From: Synechococcales cyanobacterium C42_A2020_086
GTDB taxonomy: Bacteria; Cyanobacteriota; Cyanobacteriia; Elainellales; Elainellaceae
Reading direction: 5' to 3'
Assembly (NCBI GenBank): GCA_015272325.1
Contig: JACYLU010000031.1
Coordinates: 1 to 64,000 of the forward strand
DNA length: 64,000 bases
Below the pieces are notes generated by a model. It saw nothing but the letters and a program-made list of their open reading frames with translations, did no database searches and was not told where the DNA came from. Below, piece by piece: positions 8,701-16,810 of the stretch; position 1 is the first letter of the stretch; each line of letters opens with the position of its first letter. Both the position numbers and the translations under genes were made by a program.

Positions 8701-9525
8701 TTCAACACCATTGATGAAGATGGGCAGCGGTAGTAGTCCTGCTTGCTCGAACGCCCGGATTAGTTGGGGAATATAGGGCTGCTTCGTGATCACATGCTTG
8801 CGGTAGAGCAGCAGAGCAATCACCGGACGGGGTTCGCTCGTCTGGAGATATTGATTTCTGTACCACTGAAGATATCGCTGCGGCGAGGTAAAGTAGCCTT
8901 GATACTCAGGATGCAGCAGCCCCATGTTGGGGGTCTCTAGCGGTTCGGGGATCGGTCCGACGCTCAGCCCCAGATATTTTTCGGCTAGAAACCAAAACAG
9001 CGCCGCTACGTTGTCGGCACCGCCAGCGTTCCAGTAGCTGTAGATGATCAGCCAGTGGCGCAGATCCTGGACTTTGCCAATGGGCACAAACTTGAGCAGC
9101 TTTGGTCCCGCTTTCAAAAAGCTGAGGTAGCCAGCAAGCTTGTCTTCCTCGCGACCGCTGCTAAATTTATCGAGGATGAACTTGACGGGCTTGGGCATGC
9201 CCTTAGGCTTGTCGCCGATCGCAAACTGGCCGAGCTGCGTCAGGCTCATCAGCTCCAGCGCCGACTCAAAAATCAGCCGAATTGGGATTGATTGCACCCG
9301 TTGCCGCAGCCACAGCACTTGGTCGTAGTCGAAGATCAGGCTGGCAAAAAAGACATCTGCCTGCTGCAGGGCAGCCTCGATGACATCTGGCTTAGCGGCT
9401 AGATCGCGGTCGCTAAACACCTCTATCGCCAGCTCGGGGCATCGTGCCTGTGCCTGCTTGGCCGCCTCTCGATAGAGATCGGCATTGAACGATTCAAACC
9501 CAGCAATCAAAACAATCCGCTTCAT
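5737..9525 (-). CDS. chlH: Magnesium chelatase subunit H (ChlH/BchH-type, CobN superfamily)
   Basis: A 1262-residue protein of the large porphyrin-binding chelatase subunit family, which holds protoporphyrin IX while the ChlI/ChlD AAA+ partners drive Mg insertion, the first committed step to chlorophyll. The N-terminal ~160 residues are a DUF3479-like domain (KRIVLIAGFESFNADLY), followed by the CobN/Mg-chelatase core with HFGMHGTVEWLPG, YSWPDILLGNLPNLYLYAANNPSE and LWGLDAIKTKGES. It is somewhat shorter than the ~1330 residues usual for cyanobacterial ChlH, so it may be the shorter paralogue many cyanobacteria carry; metal specificity cannot be decided here. Met at 9525 (MKRIVLIAGF) is preferred over the one at 9540 because the family begins there. 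hemB lies upstream on the same strand, 132 bp away, so two tetrapyrrole-pathway genes are adjacent. Confidence 0.93.
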   Translation of the reverse strand: MKRIVLIAGFESFNADLYREAAKQAQARCPELAIEVFSDRDLAAKPDVIEAALQQADVFFASLIFDYDQVLWLRQRVQSIPIRLIFESALELMSLTQLGQFAIGDKPKGMPKPVKFILDKFSSGREEDKLAGYLSFLKAGPKLLKFVPIGKVQDLRHWLIIYSYWNAGGADNVAALFWFLAEKYLGLSVGPIPEPLETPNMGLLHPEYQGYFTSPQRYLQWYRNQYLQTSEPRPVIALLLYRKHVITKQPYIPQLIRAFEQAGLLPLPIFINGVEAHVAVRDWLTTDYEQQQRRQGTVEVSSLSAEAVSVDAIVSTIGFPLVGGPAGSMEAGRQVEVAKRILSAKNVPYFVAAPLLIQDIYSWTRRGVGGLQSVVLYALPELDGAIDTIPLGGLVGDRIYLVPERVQRLTRRVRQWVALRQKPPSERKIAILLYGFPPGYGATGTAALLNVPKSLINLLQALRDQGYDVGEIPSDGEELIQQVKAADERLPDPSNPAATTTVTVKTLEHWLGYLLTSRIQHQWQSLSKTGIRTLENGDAPEESQYLLGGVSLGKIWIGVQPPLGLAGDPMRLMFERDLTPHPQYAAFYKWLQNDFQADAVIHFGMHGTVEWLPGSPLGNTGYSWPDILLGNLPNLYLYAANNPSESILAKRRGYGTLISYNVPPYGRAGLYKELVALRELISEYREDPEKNYALKEAICKKILDTGLEADCPFGEAKRLGIEFSLENIRLFSQHAFNDYLVQLYDYLQVLENRLFSSGLHVLGEPPTPDELYRYLQAYFGEALPEGVLSAIANGGDQATALAAYETHLRRGRSDTHLDADRVAQIDEALTIRSLLNQTTDELTNLLRGLNGEYIPPAPGGDLLRDGIGVLPTGRNIHALDPYRMPSPAAYERGREIARKIITQHLEEQGTFPETVAVMLWGLDAIKTKGESLGILLELVGAEPIKESTGRIVRYELKPLSELDHPRIDVLANLSGIFRDSFTNIIELLDDLFQRASTADEPEDLNFIRKHALALQMQGVENTSARLFSNPAGDFGSLVNDRVVDANWESGEELGETWQGRNTFSYGRHDKGQARPEVLKTLLQSCERVVQQIDSVEYGLTDIQEYYANTGGLKKAAEMQRGKKVTASFVESFSKDTTPCNLEDLLRMEYRTKLLNPKWAEAMAAQGSGGAYEISQRMTALIGWAGTAEFKDNWVYDQAADTYALDPAMAEKLRRANPEAFRNIVGRMLEAHGRGYWHPEPDKLERLRQLYDLTDEALEGVTV

Positions 9526-9657
9526 GCTTGCCAGCCACAAAACTTAGCTCTGTTTTGATCTTAGGCTGGATTCTACGGATTTCGCTGGGCTAGATGCGTT
9601 CCATGGATGGCGCGGCAGGGAAATGCCCCTCTCTCTTCTGCCGGTTTATTGGATACC

Positions 9658-10638
9658 CTACTGCAACCAGCGAGCCGCATCCTTGGCGTGGTAAGTGAGG
9701 ATCAGATCGGCACCGGCCCGCTTGAAGCCAATCAGCGTTTCCATCACCACGCGCTGTTCATCGATCCAGCCATTGAGGGCTGCTGCCTTAATCATGGAAT
9801 ATTCGCCCGAGACGTTGTAGGCGGCTACCGGCAGATGAGTAGCCTGTTTGACGCGCCAGATAATGTCCATATAGGCAAGCGCTGGCTTCACCATCAGCAT
9901 GTCTGCCCCCTCGGCGATATCCAGCTCAATCTCTTTCAGGGCTTCTCTGCCGTTCGCTGGATCCATTTGGTAGGTGCGGCGGTCGCCAAATTGGGGAGCC
10001 GATTCAGCCGCATCCCGGAATGGCCCATAGTACGCCGAGGCATACTTAGCAGCATAGGACAGGATGGGAATGTCCTGGAAGCCTGCCTCATCTAGTCCTG
10101 CTCGAATGGCCTGCACGAAGCCATCCATCATCCCGGAGGGCGCAATGATGTCTGCTCCCGCCTTAGCCTGAGACACGGCCGTTTTCTTCAGCAGTTCCAA
10201 GGTCGGATCGTTGAGCACCCGTCCGGTGAGGTCGCCCACTTCTAGGTAGCCACAGTGACCGTGGGACGTGTATTCGCACAAACACGTATCCACAATCACA
10301 ATCAGATCAGGCACCGCTTCCTTTACGGCCGTTGCCGCCACCTGCACAATTCCATGATCGTGCCACGCTCCAGTGGCTTCTGTATCCTTATCAGCGGGGA
10401 TGCCAAACAAAATGATCGCCGGAATGCCTAGGTCATAGACCTCCTTGGCTTCTTCCACGATCTTGTCCACCGAGAGCTGATACACCCCTGGCATCGATTT
10501 CACTTCCTTGGCAAACCCTTCACCAGGCACCGCAAACAGCGGATAGATCAAATCATTGGTAGTCAGCACATTCTCTTGCACCATCCGACGAAGCTGGGGA
10601 TGGCTACGCAGGCGACGCGGGCGTTGAATCGGAAACAT
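9658..10638 (-). CDS. hemB: Porphobilinogen synthase (delta-aminolevulinic acid dehydratase)
   Basis: The 326-residue length is normal for HemB, which condenses two 5-aminolevulinate molecules to porphobilinogen in the cytosol. Both Schiff-base lysines are present: Lys198 in [18 protein letters not shown] and Lys251 in [12 protein letters not shown]. The metal site reads [14 protein letters not shown] with Cys119, Cys121 and Cys129, i.e. the zinc-type cysteine triad rather than the Asp-rich magnesium variant. It is transcribed toward chlH on the same strand. Confidence 0.97.
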   Translation of the reverse strand: MFPIQRPRRLRSHPQLRRMVQENVLTTNDLIYPLFAVPGEGFAKEVKSMPGVYQLSVDKIVEEAKEVYDLGIPAIILFGIPADKDTEATGAWHDHGIVQVAATAVKEAVPDLIVIVDTCLCEYTSHGHCGYLEVGDLTGRVLNDPTLELLKKTAVSQAKAGADIIAPSGMMDGFVQAIRAGLDEAGFQDIPILSYAAKYASAYYGPFRDAAESAPQFGDRRTYQMDPANGREALKEIELDIAEGADMLMVKPALAYMDIIWRVKQATHLPVAAYNVSGEYSMIKAAALNGWIDEQRVVMETLIGFKRAGADLILTYHAKDAARWLQ

Positions 10639-11092
10639 AGGTCTACCAGAGTTTACTAAAGCAGAGTACTAGCAAGCCGCAATTGCAGGTAACTATTGCA
10701 GATTCTTACCAGTCTACGGCGTTGGCTACCCCTCTTACTCACGCAATACATTACAGACTGTAAACATTCGGAAAGCCTTCAGGACAGCCTCTCCGCTTCA
10801 ACCGCAGGGCAATCGAGAGAACCATAAATCACCTTTTTCATTACTAAGTTATTCACTTAGTTGTTTCTATTAAAATTCTATTTAGAATTCAATTTTTTCT
10901 TTATAAGATTCTCACATCTGCGACAAAACCATTCGTAGAATACAGTCCTCATGGAAAAGCGACTCCTGATCCAGGAAATCCCCCCTGTCCCATTCGGCGA
11001 TTGCCCTTCTGTAACCCCCTCCTCCACAGTATGCTAGAAAACAGCGACCTCCTGCCCCACGCTCACCGTTCTATAACCGTTCCAACTGTGCT
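10639..11092. other. Divergent intergenic region between hemB and uvrC
   Basis: Promoters for both flanking genes must lie here. Around 10840-10910 the DNA is strikingly AT-rich and has two close palindromes: CTAAGT-TATTC-ACTTAG (10844-10860) and AATTCTA-TT-TAGAATT (10874-10889), followed by a T-rich stretch. They could be operators or folded leaders. A 28-codon frame from an ATG at 10950 has no coding character. No RNA gene recognised. Confidence 0.5.
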
Positions 11093-13030
11093 ATGCCCTC
11101 CAAACTGGTGCCCCTCCTCAAAGACCCCGACCGCCTCGAAGCTCGCCTCAAGGAGATCCCACCCGAGCCGGGAGTCTACTTCATGCGAGACACCACCGAC
11201 CAGATTTTGTACATCGGCAAATCCAAAAAGCTGCGGTCCCGAGTGCGCTCCTACTTTCGCGATGACCCCGACCGCAACCCCCGAATTGCCCTGATGGTGA
11301 TGCAGATTGCGGAGATCGAGTTCATTGTCACTGATACTGAAGCCGAAGCGTTGGCACTGGAAGCCAACCTGATCAAGCAGCACCAGCCCCACTTCAACGT
11401 GCTGCTGAAGGACGACAAAAAATATCCCTATCTCTGCATCACCTGGAGCGAAGAGTATCCGCGGATTTTCATCACCCGCAAGCGGCATCTCGGCAAGTCC
11501 AAAGACCGCTACTACGGGCCCTATGTCGATGTGTTTGCCCTCCGCAGCACCCTGCGGCTAATCAAGCGAATCTTTCCGCTGCGGCAGCGGCCTCAGCCGT
11601 TGTTCAAAGATCGACCCTGCCTCAACTACGACATTGGCCGCTGCATGGGCGTCTGCCAGAAGCTGGTAACCGCCGAAGACTACCGCAAGATGATCCAGAA
11701 AGTGGCGATGATCTTTCAGGGACGAACCAAAGAGCTAGAAGAAGTGCTGACGGCGCAGATGGAAAAAGCCGCCGAAGAGCTGAACTTCGAGTATGCTGCT
11801 CGGCTGCGGGATCAGATTAAAGCTATTCAATCACTGAACGCCGATCAAAAAGTGGCGCTGCCTGATGACACCGTTTCCCGCGATGCCATTGCTCTGATGG
11901 CCGACGATCACCATGCCTGCGTGCAGCTCTTTCAGGTACGGGCAGGGCGCTTGGTGGGGCGGCTCGGATTTGTGGCCGATGCCCAGTCGGGAACGCCAGG
12001 CGCAATTTTGCAGCGGGTGCTAGAAGAGCACTTTGCCACAGTCGATCCGGTGGAAATTCCGTCTGAAATTCTCACGCAGCACGAGCTGCCGGAAGCCGAA
12101 ATGCTGGCGGCCTTTCTGTCGGAGCGCAAAGGTCGCAAGGTGACGATTGACGTGCCGCAACGCCAGACAAAAGCAGACCTGATCGAAATGGTGGAACGCA
12201 ACGCCGGCTATGAATTGGCTCGCACCCAGCGCTTCGCCGATCGCAACAACCAAGCCATGCTCGATCTAGCGACAATCCTGGATCTGCCCGATCTGCCGCA
12301 CCGCATTGAAGGCTACGATATTTCCCACATCCAGGGGTCCGATGCAGTAGCCTCCCAGGTCGTATTTATCGACGGCTTGCCAGCGAAGCAACACTATCGC
12401 CACTACAAGATCAAAAACCCCAGCGTGCGGGCCGGCCACTCCGACGACTTCGCCAGCCTAGCTGAGGTGATTCGCCGCCGCTTCCGCAAGTACGACAGAC
12501 GCCAAACTGCTTCTGGATCCAGCAGCTCGGATGCCAAATCATCGGTGCTGGCGTCGGACCAAGGGGACTTTCCCGATCTGGTGATGATTGATGGCGGCAA
12601 AGGGCAGCTTTCTGCCGTCGTAGACGTGCTGCGGGAGATGAATTTGCTAGAAGAGGTCAAGGTGGTGAGCTTGGCGAAGCAGCGAGAAGAGATTTTCTTG
12701 CCGGGTGAATCGTTGCCGCTGCCCACCGAAGCCGAGCAGCCAGGGGTGCAATTGTTGCGACGATTGCGGGATGAAGCCCACCGCTTTGCTGTTAGCTTCC
12801 ACCGCCAGCAGCGGAGTGACCGGATGCGCCGCTCTCGCCTGGATGAAATTCCCGGACTGGGGCACCATCGCCAGAAGCAGCTTTTGGCTCATTTCCGCTC
12901 CATTGACTATCTGCGGGAAGCCACCCCGAAGCAAATCGCCGAGGTTCCGGGCATTGGTCCCAAGATGGCGCAGCAGATCCACGACTACTTTCATCCACAA
13001 GCAGTAGCTGAGGAAACAACGCCGGTTTAA
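11093..13030 (+). CDS. uvrC: Excinuclease ABC subunit C
   Basis: UvrC makes both incisions flanking bulky DNA lesions after UvrA2-UvrB recognition. The 645-residue product has an N-terminal GIY-YIG nuclease ([26 protein letters not shown] split across residues ~25-50), a UVR motif that binds UvrB ([28 protein letters not shown] region), the RNase H-like C-terminal nuclease ([29 protein letters not shown]), and tandem helix-hairpin-helix motifs ([25 protein letters not shown]). The serine-rich stretch near residue 470 ([12 protein letters not shown]) is a linker typical of cyanobacterial copies. Length matches the family. Confidence 0.97.
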   Translation: MPSKLVPLLKDPDRLEARLKEIPPEPGVYFMRDTTDQILYIGKSKKLRSRVRSYFRDDPDRNPRIALMVMQIAEIEFIVTDTEAEALALEANLIKQHQPHFNVLLKDDKKYPYLCITWSEEYPRIFITRKRHLGKSKDRYYGPYVDVFALRSTLRLIKRIFPLRQRPQPLFKDRPCLNYDIGRCMGVCQKLVTAEDYRKMIQKVAMIFQGRTKELEEVLTAQMEKAAEELNFEYAARLRDQIKAIQSLNADQKVALPDDTVSRDAIALMADDHHACVQLFQVRAGRLVGRLGFVADAQSGTPGAILQRVLEEHFATVDPVEIPSEILTQHELPEAEMLAAFLSERKGRKVTIDVPQRQTKADLIEMVERNAGYELARTQRFADRNNQAMLDLATILDLPDLPHRIEGYDISHIQGSDAVASQVVFIDGLPAKQHYRHYKIKNPSVRAGHSDDFASLAEVIRRRFRKYDRRQTASGSSSSDAKSSVLASDQGDFPDLVMIDGGKGQLSAVVDVLREMNLLEEVKVVSLAKQREEIFLPGESLPLPTEAEQPGVQLLRRLRDEAHRFAVSFHRQQRSDRMRRSRLDEIPGLGHHRQKQLLAHFRSIDYLREATPKQIAEVPGIGPKMAQQIHDYFHPQAVAEETTPV

Positions 13031-13363
13031 CCCGATTTTTCTGCTCTAACGGACTCATTCCCCCATTCCGCAGCTCATGAGATAATTGGAATAGTGCTTC
13101 AGAGAACAGTGCTTTGGAATAGTGCTGCCGGTGAAAGTGGCGGTAGCGTGGGTAGAGTGTTAGCAGCGTTACAGAGCGGTCAATACTAATATTAATTTTT
13201 GTTTGTATGGCGCTAAGTGGCGTGTTGGTGTGCCAGGCTAGCGGTAGTAATTGCCTGAAATAATTGCCCAAAGTAATTGCTCAAACATCGGGATTGCCGG
13301 AACAATGACCTAAACGGTTGCCCCACCGCTTACTGAATTGTCTCTTCGCTAGCAGCCTAATTC
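13031..13363. other. Repeat-bearing gap upstream of the NfeD-flotillin genes
   Basis: No gene. TTGGAATAGTGCT occurs at 13086-13098 and again at 13114-13126. Three tandem 13-bp units occupy 13248-13286 (TAATTGCCTGAAA, TAATTGCCCAAAG, TAATTGCTCAAAC). The latter lie about 80 bp before the NfeD-like start and could overlap its promoter. Confidence 0.6.
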
Positions 13364-13699
13364 ATGACCAGTCCCCTCTTGACCGTTGCGCTGATTGCTC
13401 TTGGAGTTGGTCTCGTTTGTGGTGCCATTATTGTGCTGTTGATCCAGCTATGGCGACGTCGAGAGGTTGTAGACAGTTTAGTTTCGCCAGAGCAGCTAGT
13501 TGGCATGATTGGCGTTGTCGAGGTTCCCTTTGACCGTGCGAGTCGCGGTAAGATTCGCATTGTCTTCAAGGGGTCCACAATGGAGTTGAGCGCGTTTACT
13601 GATGATATCAATCCACTGTCTAAAGGCAGTCGCGTTTTGATCACTGAGGTCAGTAAAAATCGTGTTTGGGTAACATCTACCGATATGTTAAAACAATAG
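13364..13699 (+). CDS. NfeD-like membrane protein
   Basis: A 111-residue protein with one N-terminal membrane helix (LLTVALIALGVGLVCGAIIVLLIQL) followed by basic residues and a small beta-rich domain (VGMIGVVEVPFD, GKIRIVFKGSTMEL, SKGSRVLITEVSKNRVWV) that matches the OB-fold NfeD C-terminal domain. NfeD proteins are partners of stomatin/flotillin (SPFH) proteins, and the next gene encodes exactly that. It is the short form that lacks the protease domain. Confidence 0.82.
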   Translation: MTSPLLTVALIALGVGLVCGAIIVLLIQLWRRREVVDSLVSPEQLVGMIGVVEVPFDRASRGKIRIVFKGSTMELSAFTDDINPLSKGSRVLITEVSKNRVWVTSTDMLKQ

Positions 13700-13781
13700 T
13701 TTGTCAGTTCTGCTTGAGCTGATTTGATATCCGTTTCTGTTTTAAGCAATTGAGTCGTTGTTATTTACTTCTTTCAGTTCT

Positions 13782-15203
13782 ATGACATATGCTTGGTCTG
13801 CTCAGAATACGGTTTCTGTGCCATTAGCTCAAATTGAATCAGTTCCGCCATCGGCATTGCAACCCGCCAATCGGGTGGAGGGGGTTGTGGCGACAACTCT
13901 ACCGGTTGCTCTAGCCCTGTTTGCGGGCGTGATGGGTATTTGGTTTATTCGCTCTTTTCTTTGCATTTGTAAGCCCAACGAAGTTGTGATTTTGTCAGGA
14001 CGTAAGTGGAAGACCCCCGAAGGGCATGAAATTGGCTATCGTGTCCTGTCGGGCGGCCGCGCGATTCGAATTCCCATTTTGGAAACCGTCAGGCGTATGG
14101 ATGTCACGACCATTCCGCTGCGCCTAGAAGTGCGCAATGCTTACTCCAAAGGCGGTACACCGCTGAACATTCAAGCAATTGCCAACGTGAAAATTTCTAG
14201 CGATCCAGCCGTCGTCGGGAATGCTATCGAGCGCTTTCTCGACTGCGACCGATCTGAAATTGCCCGCGTTGCTCGGGAAACGTTGGAAGGCAATCTGCGG
14301 GGCGTTGTGGCGACCCTCACCCCCGAACAAGTCAACGAAGACCGACTGCAATTTGCCGAGCGCATTGCTTCAGATGTGCAGCATGATTTGATCAAACTCG
14401 GATTGCAGATCGACACGCTGAAGATTCAAAACGTATCCGATGACGTAGATTACCTGCGCTCAATTGGGCGCAAGCAAATTGCCCTAGTGATTCGCAATGC
14501 CGAAATTGCCGAAGCCGAAGCCGTGGGACAGGCAGATCGCATTGAAGCCGAGTGTGAGCAGCAGGCGCAGGTGGCACAAACCCAGAACCGGATTGTGGTT
14601 CTAGAGCAGGAAAATGACTTGCGTACTGTGAAGGCCAAACTCGAGCAGCAGGCTCGCTCGGCCGAAGAAGTCACCACTGCCACTGTTGAAGAAAGCCGCG
14701 CCAAGTTTGAACAAACCCTGCAAGCAGTACGTACAGAGCTAGAGCGGTTGCGCCTCGAAGCCGATACGGTGCTGCCTGCTGATGCTCGTCGCCAATCTCA
14801 AGAGCTGAAAGCCCGTGGAGCGGCAGCCCCCTTGGCTGAAAATGCCAAAGCCGCGGCGCTGGTGAACGAGATGCTGGCACAGGTGTGGCAGGACCTAGGA
14901 GCTGATGCCGCCGAACTGTACTTGATCCAGCAGCTCGAAGCCGTTTTGCAAGAGGTGGTGCAAATTCCCAAGCGACTCCACCTCAACGAAGTCAGTGTCG
15001 TTGATAACGGCGATGGTCAATCGTTGGCAAGCTTGGTGCGCGTCTATCCTGAGGTGCTGCAGCAGTTTTTGCTCAGCGTCAATCAAACCCTGGGAATTGA
15101 TGTCGTCGGCTTGCTGAATACCAAACTTCAGAGTGCGCCTGCAATGACAGCAATGAAAACAGCTGATGACATCCGAGAAATAAATGCTTCTAGTGATGTC
15201 TGA
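13782..15203 (+). CDS. Flotillin-like SPFH/band 7 protein (copy 1)
   Basis: From the ATG at 13782 the product is about 473 residues. After ~40 residues comes a membrane segment (TTLPVALALFAGVMGIWFI), then an SPFH domain starting CKPNEVVILSG, with EIGYRVLSGGRAIRIPILETV and a NAYSKGGTPLNIQAIANVKI block. A long Ala/Glu-rich coiled coil (AEIAEAEAVGQADRIEAE...) typical of flotillins follows, and a C-terminal oligomerisation region. Flotillins scaffold membrane microdomains. Relatively long N-terminal leader before the helix; the upstream TTG at 13758 is an alternative start. Same strand as the NfeD-like gene and the second flotillin. Confidence 0.9.
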   Translation: MTYAWSAQNTVSVPLAQIESVPPSALQPANRVEGVVATTLPVALALFAGVMGIWFIRSFLCICKPNEVVILSGRKWKTPEGHEIGYRVLSGGRAIRIPILETVRRMDVTTIPLRLEVRNAYSKGGTPLNIQAIANVKISSDPAVVGNAIERFLDCDRSEIARVARETLEGNLRGVVATLTPEQVNEDRLQFAERIASDVQHDLIKLGLQIDTLKIQNVSDDVDYLRSIGRKQIALVIRNAEIAEAEAVGQADRIEAECEQQAQVAQTQNRIVVLEQENDLRTVKAKLEQQARSAEEVTTATVEESRAKFEQTLQAVRTELERLRLEADTVLPADARRQSQELKARGAAAPLAENAKAAALVNEMLAQVWQDLGADAAELYLIQQLEAVLQEVVQIPKRLHLNEVSVVDNGDGQSLASLVRVYPEVLQQFLLSVNQTLGIDVVGLLNTKLQSAPAMTAMKTADDIREINASSDV

Positions 15204-15340
15204 GATAAAAGGCGATCAGGGAATTGAACATTCGCGAAGACAATTTAAATGGAAAAAAGATTGCTGTATTTCTGTGTACCTCGAAAACATATATGCGGTA
15301 TGCATGTGATGACGTTTCCTGAGAGCTTCATGCTCTTGAT

Positions 15341-15380
15341 ATTGAGGCATATTGAGGCATATTGAGGCATATTGAGGCAT
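15341..15380. repeat. ATTGAGGCAT repeated four times
   Basis: Four perfect head-to-tail copies of the decamer ATTGAGGCAT between the two flotillin genes, starting 138 bp after the first stop codon and ending 66 bp before the second start. The period is close to one helical turn, so all copies face the same side of the DNA. Confidence 0.97.
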
Positions 15381-15446
15381 AACGATTGTTGCTTCATCCA
15401 TAGAACATCAGAACATCTAGACAACCACGAACAACACGATAGACCC

Positions 15447-16694
15447 ATGATAGAAACCCTTGTGATTCTGCTCGGTATTTTTGGGATGGGTACGGGCGCG
15501 GGTATGTGGGTGATCCGCAATTTCTACCACATCTGTCAACCCAGCGAGGTGCTGATCTTCGCCGGCAGCAAGCGCCAAGTCGCCGGACGACGGGAGGTTG
15601 GCTATCGGTTGGTGAAGGGAGGCAGCAGTATTCAAGTGCCGCTGCTCGAACAAGCCTACCGCATGAACCTGACCAACATGATTATTGAACTGAAGGTCGT
15701 GAATGCCTACTCGAAGGGCGGCATTCCGCTGACGGTGGAAGGTGTCGCTAATATTAAAATTGCTGGCGAGGAGCCAACGATCCATAATGCGATTGAACGT
15801 CTGCTAGGCAAGAGCCGCAAAGAGATTGAGCAGCTTGCCAAAGAAACGCTAGAAGGCAATCTGCGGGGAGTGCTGGCCAGCCTGACGCCCGAGCAGGTGA
15901 ACGAAGATAAAATTGCCTTTGCCAAGAGCTTGCTCGACGAAGCTGAAGATGATTTAGAGCAGCTCGGGCTAGTGCTCGACAGCTTGCAGATTCAGAATAT
16001 TTCAGATGACGTGCGCTATCTAGATTCAATCGGACGCAAGCAGCAGGCTGAACTGCAACGCGACGCCCGCATTGCCGAAGCCCGCGCCAGAGCTGAATCG
16101 GTGATCAACGCCTCCGACAACGAGCGCCTGACCGCTCTGCGGCGAATTGAACGCGATCGAGCCATTGCCGAAGCCGATGCCGAGCGGCGCATACGCGATA
16201 CCCTCACCAAGCGGCAGGCTCTAGTGGCGGAAGTCGAAGCCGAAGTGGGTACCCAGATTGCCCGTACCCAGGCAGAGGTGCGCGTGCAAACCGAGCGAAT
16301 TGAGCAAGTGAGAAATCAGCTCCAGGCAGATGTGATCGCGCCGGCAGAAGCGAACTGCAAGCAAGCCATTGCCCAGGCGAAAGGTGCTGCCGCTCAAATT
16401 GTGGAAGATGGGAAAGCCCAAGTTGAAGGGATTCAACAGCTCGCGCAATCCTGGCAGGCTGCAGGCAGCGACGCCAAACAGATCTTCTTGCTGCAAAAGC
16501 TGGATGTGCTGCTGCAGGCGCTCGTGGCGAGTGTCCCTGAGGTGGCGGTGGAAAAAGTCACGGTGATCGACGCGCAGCAGGGCAACCGGGCTACCCAAGT
16601 TGCGGCGTTCTTAGAACAATTGCGCCAGACAACGGGTGTGGATGTAACCCAGGTGGTTAAGCAGTTGAGCGAGGGCAAGCCAGAGAAGGCCTAG
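15447..16694 (+). CDS. Flotillin-like SPFH/band 7 protein (copy 2)
   Basis: A 415-residue paralogue of the preceding gene: membrane helix directly at the N-terminus (MIETLVILLGIFGMGTGAGM), SPFH domain with ICQPSEVLIFAGSKRQVAG, VNAYSKGGIPLTVEGVANIKI and TLEGNLRGVLASLTPEQVNEDK, then a long coiled coil (RIAEARARAESVINASDNER onward) and a C-terminal tail. It lacks the ~40-residue leader of copy 1. The TTG frame that could extend it upstream starts inside the decamer repeat and is not convincing. Two different SPFH subunits beside one NfeD suggests a hetero-oligomer. Confidence 0.9.
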   Translation: MIETLVILLGIFGMGTGAGMWVIRNFYHICQPSEVLIFAGSKRQVAGRREVGYRLVKGGSSIQVPLLEQAYRMNLTNMIIELKVVNAYSKGGIPLTVEGVANIKIAGEEPTIHNAIERLLGKSRKEIEQLAKETLEGNLRGVLASLTPEQVNEDKIAFAKSLLDEAEDDLEQLGLVLDSLQIQNISDDVRYLDSIGRKQQAELQRDARIAEARARAESVINASDNERLTALRRIERDRAIAEADAERRIRDTLTKRQALVAEVEAEVGTQIARTQAEVRVQTERIEQVRNQLQADVIAPAEANCKQAIAQAKGAAAQIVEDGKAQVEGIQQLAQSWQAAGSDAKQIFLLQKLDVLLQALVASVPEVAVEKVTVIDAQQGNRATQVAAFLEQLRQTTGVDVTQVVKQLSEGKPEKA

Positions 16695-16810
16695 GGTCAG
16701 TAGGCAGGGGTAGGGTTGGGCAGTCCTGCCGCCGCGATCGATGCATCGCTTCAGCTCTAACGCTAGACTCTAAAGGAGACTTGCTGACCTGCTGAGTTCT
16801 GGCTAGCCCC

